Shown: positions 33,513 to 44,457 of the stretch, in pieces | Layout of the letters: the number at the start of each line of letters is the position of its first letter | Numbering within the stretch: position 1 is the first letter of the stretch | DNA from: Cololabis saira | Taxonomy: Eukaryota; Chordata; Actinopteri; Beloniformes; Belonidae | DNA: 64,000 nucleotides | Assembly: GCF_033807715.1 (NCBI RefSeq) | Contig: NC_084599.1 | Coordinates: 3,160,125-3,224,124, forward strand | Direction of reading: 5' to 3' | The notes under the pieces: generated by a model | Seen by the model: only the letters and a program-made list of their open reading frames with translations | Database searches by the model: none | What the model was told of the DNA's origin: nothing | Made by a program: the position numbers and the translations under genes

Positions 33513-34560
33513 ACCATCCAAGATTTTTTTATTTTAAACTTTATTTAGCACAAAGGATGTACGGATCAAGGCAGGGTGAAAAAGGTATACAATTATGAAA
33601 CAATTACAGCAACAATGGTGAAGATAACAGATTCACACAAGAAACAAAAACAAACAAAGCACAAGGACAGCAAGGTACAATAAAATCAAAAGAGCAAGGA
33701 CTGAGTTATGGATGAGCACAGTTTCCTGGAAACCCTATTCATATTATCAATCTTTTTCATCGATTTAAAGTAGTTGGTAAAAAAATAGAAATAGTAAGTA
33801 GAAATATAGTAAAGGAGGGAGTATTTCCACTTACAAGTGTGAATATGATATTTACCCAAAATAATCACCAGGTTGATAATGTTTGAATATTTAGGATCCA
33901 AGTTATCCATATAATAAATAACATCATCAGTTTTTAAAGATAACCAATTATGAATGTCAGACCAAAAGGACTTTGTAAAAGAGCAATTGAAAAAAAGATG
34001 TTCAACTGTCTCGGCCTCAGAAGAACAAAATCTGCAAGGATCAACTTCCAGTTTAAACCTGTGTAACAAATCATTACCAGGATAAATAGCTGATGATATT
34101 TTAAAGTGGGTTTCCTTGACTTTAGGGGCAATTGGTAACGATACGTAAAAATAAAAGGAACATTTTCTTGAGGGGATTTCTATATTATCGCGGACATAGC
34201 AAGAGTTAAAATCTCCTCAGTTTTTCAGCTTAAAAACCAAACTGATTTGTTTTTGTTTTGTTGTCACACTTTTTATCTAAAGATTCACTTTTTATATCCC
34301 CCACTTTTAAGGATGGCAACAAAGGAGAGACAAAAGAATATTGCACGGTATTCTGTATTAAGTGAAGTAAAGGAATGGGAATTGCCTTGCAGATCTTGTC
34401 ATATCCTTTTTTTTTAAATAGATGTGTTGACTTTCCTTTTAAAACATTGGAAGGACAACAATAATCCATCAGAGTTCAGTAAATCATGAACAAAGCTGAG
34501 ACCATAGTTGTACCAGTCAGTCTTAAACAGAGATTTTCATGACCATGGAAGATGCTCATG
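33513..34560 (-). pseudogene. L1/Tx1-like LINE 3' part with zinc knuckle
   Basis: Minus-strand frame 33686-34069 carries CRFCSSEAETVEHLFFNC, a C-x2-C-x7-H-x4-C zinc-binding (zf-RVT) motif, then FWSDIHNWLS and a stop-terminated C-terminus. Upstream pieces in other frames (KVKETHFKISSAIYPGNDL; YNYGLSFVHDLLNSDGLL) continue the same protein to about 34560. The plus-strand start ATTTTTTTATTTTAAACT is the A-rich 3' tail. 5'-truncated with several frameshifts; not functional. Confidence 0.7.
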
Positions 34561-34645
34561 CCTAGCAACAGTCTGAACAACGACACGGAGACGACAGGAC
34601 CAAAGTTTAACAACTACCCACGTACGCAGGAGGAAGAACTACGGG

Positions 34646-35070
34646 GGCCGAGACCCGCCACTGCTGAAAATGAAAGGAATGCTCCAAATAAAAAGAAACG
34701 CCGCTGCAAATAAAATAAACGCTTTGCAAATAAAATAAACGCCGCAAATAAAATAAACGCTGCAAATAAAAAAAAACGACGCAAATAAAAAAGCCACAAC
34801 GGAAGTGAATTACCGGGGACTATTTTTGCTGATGCACCGGTGTTTTTAAGTGAGAGGAGAAGAAGAAGACGAAGAGGACGTAAGTGAAAATGAAGAAATA
34901 AGAAGAGCGAGGAATAAGAAGTGCAGCACCGGTGCATTGGCAAAAATAGTCCCCGGTAATTCACTTCCGTTGTGGCTTTTTTATTTACGTCGTTTTTTTA
35001 TTTTATTTGCAGCGGAGTTTCTTTATATTTGCAGCGTTACTTTTATTTTCAGCAATGGCGGGTCTCGGCC
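34646..35070. mobile_element. long inverted-repeat element
   Basis: Arms of about 170-200 bp: GGCCGAGACCCGCCA at the left, TGGCGGGTCTCGGCC at the right, with ACGGAAGTGAATTACCGG mirrored by CCGGTAATTCACTTCCGT. A purine-rich spacer of about 80 bp (34850-34925) separates them. Contains repeated AAATAAAATAAACGC. No transposase. Confidence 0.75.
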
Positions 35071-35570
35071 ACCGTAAAGAACAGTACCCAGACCATTTCC
35101 AGTGTCTTTTAACCTTGGACAACATGTGAGACTGACTGGCAGAAGGACGTGTGTTTGGAGTTCTGTCATTTGGACAGAGATACATGTTAAAACCCTTTTT
35201 TGGATCTGGTTCTGCCGGTCCTGGCAGGACACAGATGTTCCACAGTAAAGAAGGACTGACAAAGAAAATAAATGTGAAATTTGGCTGCTGTCTGGGCCAC
35301 ATTGTGAGCAGCTGCTGGTCCAGCTCCATTCAGAATTCCTTCCCGATTCTCCAAACTGAAGCCGCTGTCCACAGCAGGGAAAGCAGATGTTGATATTTGT
35401 CAATATTTCAGCAGAAGAAGCGAGACCAGATGGGAGCGAGTGTGTGTTGCTCTGTAAAGCCCTCAGCCTTCTGGATCATACACAGCTGTGATGTTTAGTA
35501 AGCACACAGCACCATGGAAGTGTTTCAAGGGGACAAGAAACTCAATGGGATTCATTCTTTCATCCTAGAT
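35071..35570. other. no gene recognised
   Basis: Open frames of up to 126 codons on the minus strand, none recognised. Confidence 0.35.
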
Positions 35571-36042
35571 CAGGGATCAGCAACTCGCGGCTCTGGAGCC
35601 GCATGCAGCTCTTTAGCGCCGCCCTAGTGGCTCCTGGAGCTTTTTCACAAATGTTTGACCTTTTTTTTCCTTTTTTTTCTTTTTTTTCTTCTTTTTTTCT
35701 CTTTTTTTCTTCCTTTTTCCTTTCCTTTTTAATCTCAACATTTCGACTTTTTTCTCAAAATTGACTTTTCTCGACATGACTTTTTCTCAACATTTCAACT
35801 TTTTTCTCAACATTTCGACTTTTTTCTCCAGATTGTAATTCAACATTAATCTTTTTCTTTTTTCTCGAAGTGCATAATGAAAAAAAAATCTTCCCCCAGT
35901 TCTAACTAAAATAGAAACATGCAGCATGTGTTGTCTTCATTCTAAGGCTGATACAAGACATTTTTTGCAGCTCCAGACATAATTGTTTTTTGTGTTTTTG
36001 GTCCAATATGGCTCTTTCAACATTTTGGGTTGCTGACCGCTG
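35571..36042. mobile_element. hAT-type MITE with pyrimidine-rich insert
   Basis: Left end CAGGGATCAGCAACTCGCGG and right end GGGTTGCTGACCGCTG are hAT-like inverted repeats; GAGCCGCATGCAGCTCTTT and ATGGCTCTTTCAAC are typical inner parts. Flanks share only CTAGA, a degraded duplication. T-rich tracts at 35660-35720 and a half hairpin MITE (35735-35897) lie within it. Confidence 0.6.
35735..35897. mobile_element. hairpin MITE family, half copy 5
   Basis: CATTTCGACTTTTTTCTC words ending in TTCTCGAAGTGCATAATG and ATCTTCCCCC match the right arm of the elements at 7574 and 13391. The left arm is missing. Confidence 0.6.
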
Positions 36043-36548
36043 GTCTAGAAGGTTTGATTTAGCGATCAGCTCCGTCTCTGTTACCCCTTTTACACCAAGC
36101 TGGTTCCAGGGCTGGTTCTGGGCTAGAGCCAGACTTAGCACCAGTTCTTTGGTTTTACACAGCCCAACCACCGGCTCCTGGCTCTCAAAACTGGTGCTAC
36201 GCCAGCCCCTTTGAGCTGCTGGGCCAGGTCTAGAACCAGTTACGTCGGGGGCGGGGCTGGGGACGGTGTTACTGAACAACCAAAGCAGAATAAACACGGA
36301 AGCGCGCCGTTTTTAAACAACGTAGCGTTGAAGACGTTGGTTAAGTTAGCAGACTCTTTTATTATTACATCCATTTATTTAATAATGGATGTAAAACAGA
36401 AGCAGCAGTGGTCTACGGTACAATCCACCAACAGTAACGTCGGCGGGCTCCGAGCTCCGAGCCCGCGGGGGAGCGTTCCAGCCCTGGGACGCTTGGACGC
36501 GAGGCTCTCCGCTCCATCCATTTATTTAATAAAAATTCCCAGCCCGCG

Positions 36549-36595
36549 GTTCTGGTTCCACGTTACACCAACGCAGAGCCTACGGCGTATGTTAC
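36549..36595. mobile_element. 'GCTGATTTATGG' MITE, fragment 5
   Basis: TCTGGTTCCACGTTACACC and AGAGCCTACGGCGTATG only; one arm. Confidence 0.5.
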
Positions 36596-36644
36596 GGAGG
36601 AGGAGAGGAAAGGAGAGGAAAGGAGAGGAGCTGCCGGCTCTCGA

Positions 36645-37140
36645 GTCAAATTTCTTAACAGGCGTTATTTGGATAAACTGAGCCCAGGTTGGGGATCTTA
36701 AAGGTTACTTTACCCGAAAAAATATTAAAACTTAATAAAGTGCCATATTAACAGCGCTACAGCTGAAATTAAAACAGCTTTTGGCTCTCAGCTTCCTCAT
36801 ATGGTGTGACGATCGACGCAGAGCCTACGGCGTAGGTTACGCGGCGACGGGCGCCGTACGCCGTACCCTACGCCGTACCCTACGCCGTACCCTACGCCGT
36901 AGGATCTGCGTCGATTTAACGCGGAACCATAAATCAGCTCCGGAGCCGGCAGTCAGGCAGAAATTCATCATCTCCAAAAACATCGGGTCAAATTTCTTAA
37001 CGGGCGTTATTTGGATAAACTGAGCCCAGGTTGGGGATCTTAAAGGTTACTTTACCTGGAAAAAATATTAAAACTTAATAAAGTGCCATATTAACAGCGC
37101 TACAGCTGAAATTAAAACAGCTTTTGGCTCTCAGCTTCCT
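36645..37140. repeat. 153-bp direct repeat with MITE between
   Basis: GTCAAATTTCTTAACAGGCG...CAGCTTCCT occurs at 36645-36797 and again, nearly identical, at 36987-37140 (342-bp offset). The 189 bp between contain a MITE. Confidence 0.85.
36811..36938. mobile_element. 'GCTGATTTATGG' MITE, copy 6
   Basis: GATCGACGCAGAGCCTACGG at the left, tandem ACGCCGTACCCT units, and GCGGAACCATAAATCAGC at the right. The left terminal arm is lost. Confidence 0.7.
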
Positions 37141-37465
37141 GATCAGGGTAGGGATGAAAAAGAGGGGGAGTGGTGACGTGATGACGTGGCTCTCTGGCCA
37201 GCTGCAGTCTAGCACCAGCTGTGTAGAAGCAACCGGTTCTTACTTAGAACCAACCGCGAACCGGCTCTAGCTCCAGCACCAGCACCAGCCCTGGAACCAG
37301 CTTGGTGGAAAAGGGGTATGAGTGGACTGGAGGGAGAACTTGCTCTGTAAAAGCTAAGTGGCTCATCTGAGGAGAGCGAGCGTCAGCTGCTTCCTGTCTT
37401 TGTGATTTGTGGCTGTTGTGGGAACTGGTACTCCTCTCCTGGTGGACGACCAAGGCACCGTTTTT

Positions 37466-37945
37466 CAATCAGTGCATTTACATGGGAAGTTTAATTCCTC
37501 TTTCATTCAGAATTAAAATTAAATCTGATTTAAAATGAGTAAAAATGACCATGTAAATACTTAATTCCGAATGAAAATGGCCATTCTGAATTAAACTTAA
37601 TTCTGAAGTAAGTGGCTGGTTTATTCTGATTTTAAATCCGAATAGAATAATTTCGCGATCATGTTTACACTCATTCCTCTTTAAATTAATTCCGGTCTTT
37701 CTGCACTTTTCAAAGTTGTAGCTGCTAAGTTAGTTTTTCTTCCGGTAGTTTAACTTCCGGTCCCCCCCCATCCAATCAGAACCTTCCCAACCCCCAGACC
37801 TGGAGAGGAATTGGAGAAAGACCATCAAACTCAATTCAGAATGACTATTTCCATGTAAACTCAAAGGAAAATAGTTTAATTCGGAATTATTTAATTGGGA
37901 ATAATTAATTCTGAATTAAAAAACATCATGTAACCGTGGCCAGTG
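37466..37945. mobile_element. possible TIR element, 'TTTACATG' type
   Basis: GTGCATTTACATGGGAAG at the left, CATCATGTAACCGTGGCC at the right, and many AATTCNGAATTA words that mirror each other. Non-coding. Confidence 0.4.
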
Positions 37946-38661
37946 ATTGCAGTTACAATACCAGCAGATAGCGTTTTTATAAACGCGGTTACAGTGAGAC
38001 GCCAGCAGGAGTTTTCTGCAGCCTCTCGTTTAACCAACAAAGACACCAGTTGTTAAACTCTGGTTCTTTAAAACCATTTCCACTGAAAGGGGAAGAGCTT
38101 GTGTAGTTTTGGTGGGGTTGAAGTGTTTGTTATTCCTGCCACTGTAACTGTGAAGGACATTCAGCTGCAGCTGTTCTCTCCCCTCTCACATTCACCACAG
38201 AAACATCCTTCATCACACCAGAATGTGCACGTTTATTTCTATCAAACTTCCTTGCATACTGAAGCTCTTTTTCAATGTCATGAATCCTCTCAGATTCCTG
38301 GACCCACGCGTTTATCTAAGAGCAGAACAAACCAGTCATTCTCCTCGTCCCTGGACTCAGATTTCAGCTGGCCCGTTTCCCTCTTGGCCCCAAACAACTG
38401 CACTTATGAAACACGGTCACTGGAGTTCACATAATCTGCTCTGGCATGTCTGCCGTGAACACAACTCCAGTGGAACGGCCGGTCCTGGACAGGGATTGGT
38501 TTCCCAGTGCCTGGAGAGCAGCGAGCTCCCTGCACGTGCTTTTCTTTGGCTGTACGGCTGTTGCAGCTGAGACTCCGCACTGTGGTTATGACGGAGATGG
38601 ACGGAGTCCACTGAGACGTTTTCATGTGAAGCATATTCACAAGCACGGCCATAGACTGGTA
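37946..38661. other. no gene recognised
   Basis: Several overlapping frames of 80-115 codons on both strands, none with a recognised domain. Confidence 0.35.
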
Positions 38662-40139
38662 GCGGTAGACAGTACTGGAGTAGTAAAAAAAGAATCAGGG
38701 GGGGTGGTGGATTTTATCATATGGGGACAGATAATTTGTGCTGATTACAAATAATATAATATATTACAAATAATAGCAGTGACCAAAACAGCTGCAGAAA
38801 TACTGCAGGAATGACATAGCAGCAGTTAAATGCAGCCTTCTGTAAGCTTTAAATATCCACTGGGCTTACATCAAATACATCAAAACACAACAATAAAAAA
38901 CACTTTTCTGAACTTATCAATATGACTCTGTCCTTCACAGGATAAGTAACATGGATCACTGCAAAAACTCAAAATCTTAACAAGAATATTTGTCTTATTT
39001 CTAGTTAAAATGTCTCATTTTAGTAAAAGAATCTCATTACACTTAAAACAAGACTCATCACTGGAAAAAACAACAATTTTCACCTGTTTCAAATAGAATT
39101 TCACTTGAAATAAATAGAAAAATCTGCCAGTAGAACAAGATTTTTTTGCTTGTAATGAGAAGATAAATCTTGTCCCACTGGCAGATTTTTCTACTTATTT
39201 CAAGTGAAAATTGTCAAATAAGTTATTTTTCTGGTGATGACTCTAAATGTTGAAATAGCAGTATGTTACAACCCGGCTCGCAGGGGAAAAGGGAAGCAAC
39301 ACAAAGCCCAGTTGGTATAAGGTAAGGTAGTTTATTTGCTACTCAGAAATGCCGGAATACCGGTTATCAGATTAACAAAAGGAAAAAACAAACCAAGGAA
39401 GAGGGCCGGTGGGTGCTGTTTAAATCAAAAAACAAATATAACCAAAAGAGGACTCTCTAGGAGTTAAAATGGATAACCCAACTAACTCAAAAACCAGAAA
39501 GGAAAACAAAGGCTGTCTACACTTACTAAAACCAAACTAGATCAAAAACAGCACCCCTGCACCTAGAGTTTCTAACATAAAGGTTACTAGGTGTAAGAAC
39601 TCAAAATCAGTCACAACACAAAACACAAACTAAACCCTGGCCACACTTCACAGGTTAAACAAAAGAACAGCCACACAGGACCACACAGTAGCTGCTAGAC
39701 AAAGTTTAGCTTTAGCACAAAGTTCTGCACACAGAGGCGAGCTGTCCCACAATCAGCCGCCCAGACTGACAGCCTGGCAGGAGCTTTTCAGGTGTTCACT
39801 TCTGATTGGGCGGCTGGGATTGGCCAGCCCCAGACACGCCGCACCAATCAGGGACCCAGGTGATCGTAGGGATGGACTGCCAGGAACCGGGAGGCCGCAC
39901 CAATCAAGGCAACGAGGGAGGAGCTGTGCAGCTTGGTAGGTGCAGGGAGAGAAAACAAATTAAAACCTAACAAAAAGGGCAGCGGCCGTAACACAGTAAA
40001 ACCACATTCATAGATGAAATGACATAAGGGATGGAAAGGAGGGATGGCAGTTTTACAGGGGGGATGATTTGGACCGTTTTTATTTCAGGGGGGATGCCAT
40101 CCGCCCTCATCCCCCCTCAACTCCAGTACTGGCGGTAGA
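38662..40139. mobile_element. hAT-type element, copy A, split by a solo LTR
   Basis: GCGGTAGA at 38662-38669 and 40132-40139 is an exact 8-bp target duplication. Ends CAGTACTGGAG and CTCCAGTACTG are perfect inverted repeats. 8-bp duplication with CAG...CTG ends is the hAT pattern. The interior is a palindrome around ATCTGCCAGT/ACTGGCAGAT (39120-39190). Non-coding; about 727 bp without the LTR. Inverted relative to copy B at 49388-50304. Confidence 0.85.
39259..39998 (-). mobile_element. solo LTR with 5-bp TSD
   Basis: A 730-bp block begins TGTTAC at 39264 and ends GTAACA at 39993, flanked on both sides by CAGTA. TG...CA ends plus a 5-bp target duplication identify an LTR. No internal retrotransposon domains or second LTR follow, so it is a solo LTR left by recombination. 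AATAAA on the minus strand (39331-39336) near the CCCGGGTTG-like end suggests minus-strand sense. Probably Ty3/Gypsy, not proven. The element sits inside the hAT-type element, so is younger. Confidence 0.85.
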
Positions 40140-40687
40140 AAGGTTTCTTTAGCACTGCATAAAGTCCACTATTGACACAAAATTCCACGTTGGATCCTCG
40201 AACTCCCGCTCAGTCTTTGCCAAAAGACATTTCTCACATAGAGGAGGCGGGAGGTGTGATGGCTGAGTTCTGTCTGGGCCACGGCGCTGCTGCTCTGCAT
40301 GCCGGCTCATTGTCAAGGTTAGTTTGGCCTTAAAGGAACATCAGGGGCCTTATGTACTAAGAGTGCGGCGCACAAAAAACGTGCGTACGCCACTTTCAAC
40401 GCTCACGGTCGGATGTACAAAGAATGACGTGAACGTAGAAAGCTGCGGTCCTTCACTCACACATCAAGGCTGTTGTACGCACTTTTCTGAGGTTTTGTCC
40501 GTTGGCGACACTCACTGGTGATGCAGTGAAGTGCAGAATATGAAGAAAATTAACGTCAATAATAAATTCACGACCACGTGAAGGACATGACAGTCCCCAC
40601 ATCACCAGATAAGTTACACAAGAGTGGAGCTGCAACAATCTCACAATCAACCACATGATCTGAACAAACAACTAAAGGAGCTCAACG

Positions 40688-40888
40688 ATGGAACCCACAA
40701 ATCCTGATGGAGCTTTGGCTCCGTTAGAGGAACCTGCTGATGGCAGGATCAGGAGCGAGTCCTCAGGCACCAAACTGATCTGCTGGTCCAGGACTAAGAC
40801 TGAACCATCAGCTGGTTCAGGTACCAAGAGGTTCCTCCTGGATCTCTGCTCTGAACTGGACCAGCTGCTCCGGTTCAGACCAACATGA
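40688..40888 (+). other. short ORF inside Harbinger-like element
   Basis: A 66-codon frame beginning MEPTNPDGALAPLEEP, rich in Ser/Thr/Glu. An antisense frame covers the same DNA. Not recognised; a remnant of the element's second protein is possible but unsupported. Confidence 0.2.
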
Positions 40889-41034
40889 TGCTTCAGCTGG
40901 AGCTGCAGGTCCGACATCTGTCTGTCACCATGACGACCGTATGGGAGGACTACTGGAGATAAAAGCCAGATCCTAAAACATCCCATAACTGTGTCTGGAC
41001 AGAAATACATTAAAATTAATTTTGAAGCAAAAAC

Positions 41035-41304
41035 CGGTGTTGTGCCAAAAAGTGATTGCCTGCCAGAATCTGATTTCTTCTGATTTGTGGCCGCGGGAGC
41101 GCGCACAGCAGCCCGTTGAGCGAGAGCGCTAAACCGTCAGATTTCAGATTATGAAGCTCAAGAATGAGATCAAGTAATATTTAGGCAGAAACAACCTTTC
41201 ATTAACTGTATTTGGCCTTCAATCAATTTTTGGCAGGTAAAAAGAGCCATTTTCAGGGGAGAAATCAGATTCAAGCAGGCAATCACTTTTTGGCACGACA
41301 CCTG
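41035..41304. mobile_element. small palindromic MITE
   Basis: CGGTGTTGTGCCAAAAAGTG at the left and CACTTTTTGGCACGACACC at the right are inverted; AGTGATTGCCTGC / GCAGGCAATCACT and AATCTGATTTC / GAAATCAGATT continue the arms. Confidence 0.75.
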
Positions 41305-41768
41305 TCTCTCCTCCTGCGGATGAAACACACCGAGTTACAGCAATTTTGCTCTTTATTTCTCACGTTTGCACCTCGATAATCCCGTCGGCACAAATTGTCT
41401 TTATTTCTGCAGCAGAGGAATCAGATCATGATGCTTCATGTTTTAAATATACATTCATGTTGTTCACATTGTTATACTTATGAGAGAGGTGATCGCGGAC
41501 ATCCATAATGTGTAAGACTCAATAAACGTGTACATTGGTCTTAATCCGTTAGTATATAATATGCATGACAATAAAGCAGAACGAGGAGCCGTTTTTCATC
41601 CACCAAAAATTCTGGTGTCGGTTTTTAAAATACAAACAAGAAAAGCAGAGTGTAATGATGCACTAACGCTGCCCATAAACATTCACAAACCCGTACAATC
41701 ATAATAAAACCACAACTCTTCACGGAACGCAACGCAACGCAACGCAAAGCAAAGAACACCATAATGTA

Positions 41769-41988
41769 GGTGTCAAACTGAATCCCAGAAGGGCCGGTGT
41801 CCTGCATGTTTTAGATGTTTCCCTGCTTTAACACACCTGATTCTAATTAATCATCGTCACCAACTTGTCATCAAAGTCTGGACACTTGTGTTGATGACAC
41901 AGTCAGTTGTATCATGGTGCAATGAAGCAGGGAAACATGTAAAACCTGCAGGGACACCGGCCCTCGAGGACTGGAGTCCGACACCCCT
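41769..41988. mobile_element. palindromic hAT MITE, copy 2
   Basis: GGTGTCAAACTGAATCCC and GGACTGGAGTCCGACACC ends with AGGGCCGGTGTCCTGCA / CACCGGCCCTCGAGG inner arms. Centre ATTAATCATCGTCACCAAC as in other copies. Confidence 0.8.
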
Positions 41989-42373
41989 AAATTCCCCAAA
42001 ATGAATTATTTATTCCAGCTCAGAGCATTTTCTTGTTAGGATGAGCGGTTTTTAATGGATAATTATCTTCATATCATATTCAAACATATATTTGAGGGAG
42101 GAGACAAGGCGGAGTGTTGTGCTCCCGCATGTGCGCTCAAATCCACGCTGATTGGGATGTACAGAGAAATCTGCGTGGATTTGGGCGAACGCACAGCTTT
42201 GTACATATGAATTTTTGCGGTCTTGTTAATTCCACGCACGGATTCACGTTGAAATCCACGCACTCTTAGTACATGAGGCCCCAGGTCTCATTCTCTGGAC
42301 CTGTGCTGTTCTTCATACTGTGACAAATGAAAAAGTATCCTGTGGACTGGATCTGCCTGCTCAAACATTTAGT

Positions 42374-43338
42374 GTGAGAACCAACCTGATCTCACAAAAA
42401 TTCGTGAAATGTCCACGACCTCTCACCACTATTTTCCGTGGCACCAACACGGAAATGGTAAAATTCCGTGTGAGCACCACGGATATTGTGCCATGCAAAG
42501 TCAATGGGCTCCTTTGTCGTGATATATACACGGATTATTATTATTATTATTATGTATATATATATTATTCTTTATTATAGTGGCTAAGTTATGAGTTTTT
42601 TACGCGCAAGTTACTGTTTGTTACTGTAAGTTTGTAAAAGCATGTTTTTAACGCTGTTTTAACAGTGTTTTAATGGTTTTTTGATGATTTTTAACAGTAT
42701 TTTGATGGCGAGTATTTAAACGTGTTTTCGAGTATTTAACGTAAATTCGAGTATTTAACCATGTTGTTTGCTGTCGCCATGACGACGGAGGTGGTGTAAG
42801 TGATGTGAAATTATTATTTTTAGCAAAAACCACAAGGGTTTCCTATTTCTAACCAATCATAAGTGGTGCATTAACCTAACCAGACCTTAACCAGAGCGTC
42901 GTCCAGCCACAAAATATCATTTTTAATGGCTTTTGAACCAGGAAGTGGAGACAGGTGATATTTAAATTAATTGTTTTAACCATTCTCCCATTCCATCAAA
43001 CACAGGGAATTCCCTGTGCATCCCCTCTACGTCACTCCATGACGAGCGGAGATCCTGATCACGTGACCAGTGCCCCGATCGCGGATCTGTTTTTTTTTTT
43101 ATAAACTTTATTTAACGTTTAAATGTATGGATCGCGGATATCTGGTCATTGATTACTGTTGCTATGGACGTGGAAGTAAACCGTTAAATATATTGTGCTT
43201 TTGAACGGTTAATATTAAAATAAACCGTACACAGGTGCTCACACGGAATTTTACCATTTCCGTGTTGGTGCCACGGAAAATAGTGGTGAGAGGTCGTGGG
43301 CATTTCACGGATTTTTGTGAGATCAGGTTAGTGAGAAC
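42374..43338. mobile_element. long-TIR element (96-bp ends), 8-bp TSD
   Basis: The ends at 42383-42478 and 43234-43329 are inverted repeats of about 96 bp with only a few mismatches (AACCTGATCTCACAAAAAT..., ...ACACGGAAATGGTAAAATT). GTGAGAAC flanks both sides (42374-42381, 43331-43338). Long near-perfect ends with 8-9-bp duplication suggest Mutator-like or hAT; the interior is non-coding. Confidence 0.8.
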
Positions 43339-43439
43339 AGTTGTTCCTCCGTTCTGGAGCTGTGTGTAAAACTGCTTTTCTTTACAAATGTCAATCCTTG
43401 TAGATGTTGAAAGACTCATGTATATCTCCTTCAACAACT

Positions 43440-43758
43440 ATGAGTAAGGTCTGATAAACATGTGAATACATTTTTTGCTACTCTTCCATTAAATAAAAAA
43501 CCAAACAATCCACAATGACGACTAAAAGAACTGGAAACTGACAAGAATAATATGTAATTCACTGACAGATGGCTGATGTCGTCATTTTTAAATTCTGGTT
43601 AAAAAAAAGAAAAAAAAAGTAAGACGAGATGAAAACGGCCTGGACAGATATTATGCTCCCCTCAGAAAAAGATGTTTCCTTTTTTTTTTAAATATTTTTT
43701 ATCCCCGATTTTTTCCCATTTTTTATCACCCAGTGCTACTTAGCTAAGCTACAGTCCT
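43440..43758. other. no gene recognised
   Basis: AT-rich with poly-A/T tracts. Confidence 0.4.
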
Positions 43759-44090
43759 GGGGCCTCATGTACAAAGGGTGCGTACGCACAAAAACATGGC
43801 GTACGCCCTTTTCCACGCAAACGTTCAGATGCATCAAGAGTGAAATGACCGTGGAAATGTGCGGTGCCCGACGCCAACTTCATGGCTGGCGTACGCACGT
43901 TTCCACAGCTATTGGTCCTTTGGCGACACTTAGTGGTGATGCTGGGAAACTGTTAATAATGTGAAAACAATTAGCCCTCAGAGTGATGTGCACATCAGAG
44001 ACACACTGATGAACAATTAACACATTCAACTGTCTGCAATTACACGAGTGGATATAAAAGCAAAGTGGTGCAGAAATACCGTTAACAACA

Positions 44091-44280
44091 ATGGCAGCTT
44101 TGGCAGTGTTAGAAGATATCACAAATGGCGCAGTAAGAAGAGAAATAATATTTAGCCGGTTTTCCTAATGTAATCGGAGCTATCGACTGCACACACATTG
44201 CTATAAAAGCTCCATCACTGGATGAATATGTGTACGTTAACAGGAAGCATTTTCATTCCATTAATGTACAGATTATATGA
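44091..44280 (+). pseudogene. PIF/Harbinger transposase remnant
   Basis: An ATG opens MAALAVLEDITNGAVRRE, like the N-terminus of Harbinger transposases. It then jumps, by deletion and a frame change, to [19 protein letters not shown] followed by [18 protein letters not shown]-x-I-D-x-T-H-I contains the first catalytic Asp of the DDE nuclease, and YVNRK-x-F-H-S-I-N-V-Q is the signature that follows. The helix-turn-helix region and later D and E residues are missing, so it cannot be active. Expected full length is about 350-400 codons. Confidence 0.85.
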
Positions 44281-44457
44281 TTAATTTATGATATTTGTGA
44301 AGTTATTTCTTGGAAAAAGGGGATCAGATAAGATTCTTCTTCTTTCTGCTTGCTTTTCATTCACGAGTTAAGAACATTTGTATTTGTATTGAATTATTTT
44401 ATTTTTTTTGAATGAAATAAAGAACATTAAATAAAAATAAAAAAATATGTCACAGGT

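Larger units (their letters stand above)
36083..37318. mobile_element. TIR element with 35-bp ends
   Basis: Left end TACCCCTTTTACACCAAGCT...GGTTCCAGGGCTGGT mirrors right end ACCAGCCCTGGAACC...AGCTTGGTGGAAAAGGGGTA. The interior holds a 153-bp direct repeat (36645-36797 and 36987-37140) with a palindromic MITE between the two copies. No transposase found. Confidence 0.75.
40344..42282. mobile_element. Harbinger-like element, copy A
   Basis: Left GGGGCCTTATGTACTAAGAG and right CTCTTAGTACATGAGGCCCC are inverted ends. Subterminal TGCGTACGC and ATTGGGATGTACA words are shared with the relic at 43759-47858, which retains Harbinger transposase sequence. No clean 3-bp duplication. Contains a small palindromic element (41035) and a hAT MITE (41769). 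Confidence 0.65.

Noticed and set aside
37946..38754. Overlapping frames of 80-115 codons
   Set aside because: No motif or splice evidence, and opposite-strand frames are equally long.
40672..41106. 144-codon minus-strand frame
   Set aside because: Lies within a Harbinger-like element opposite another frame; no recognisable domain.
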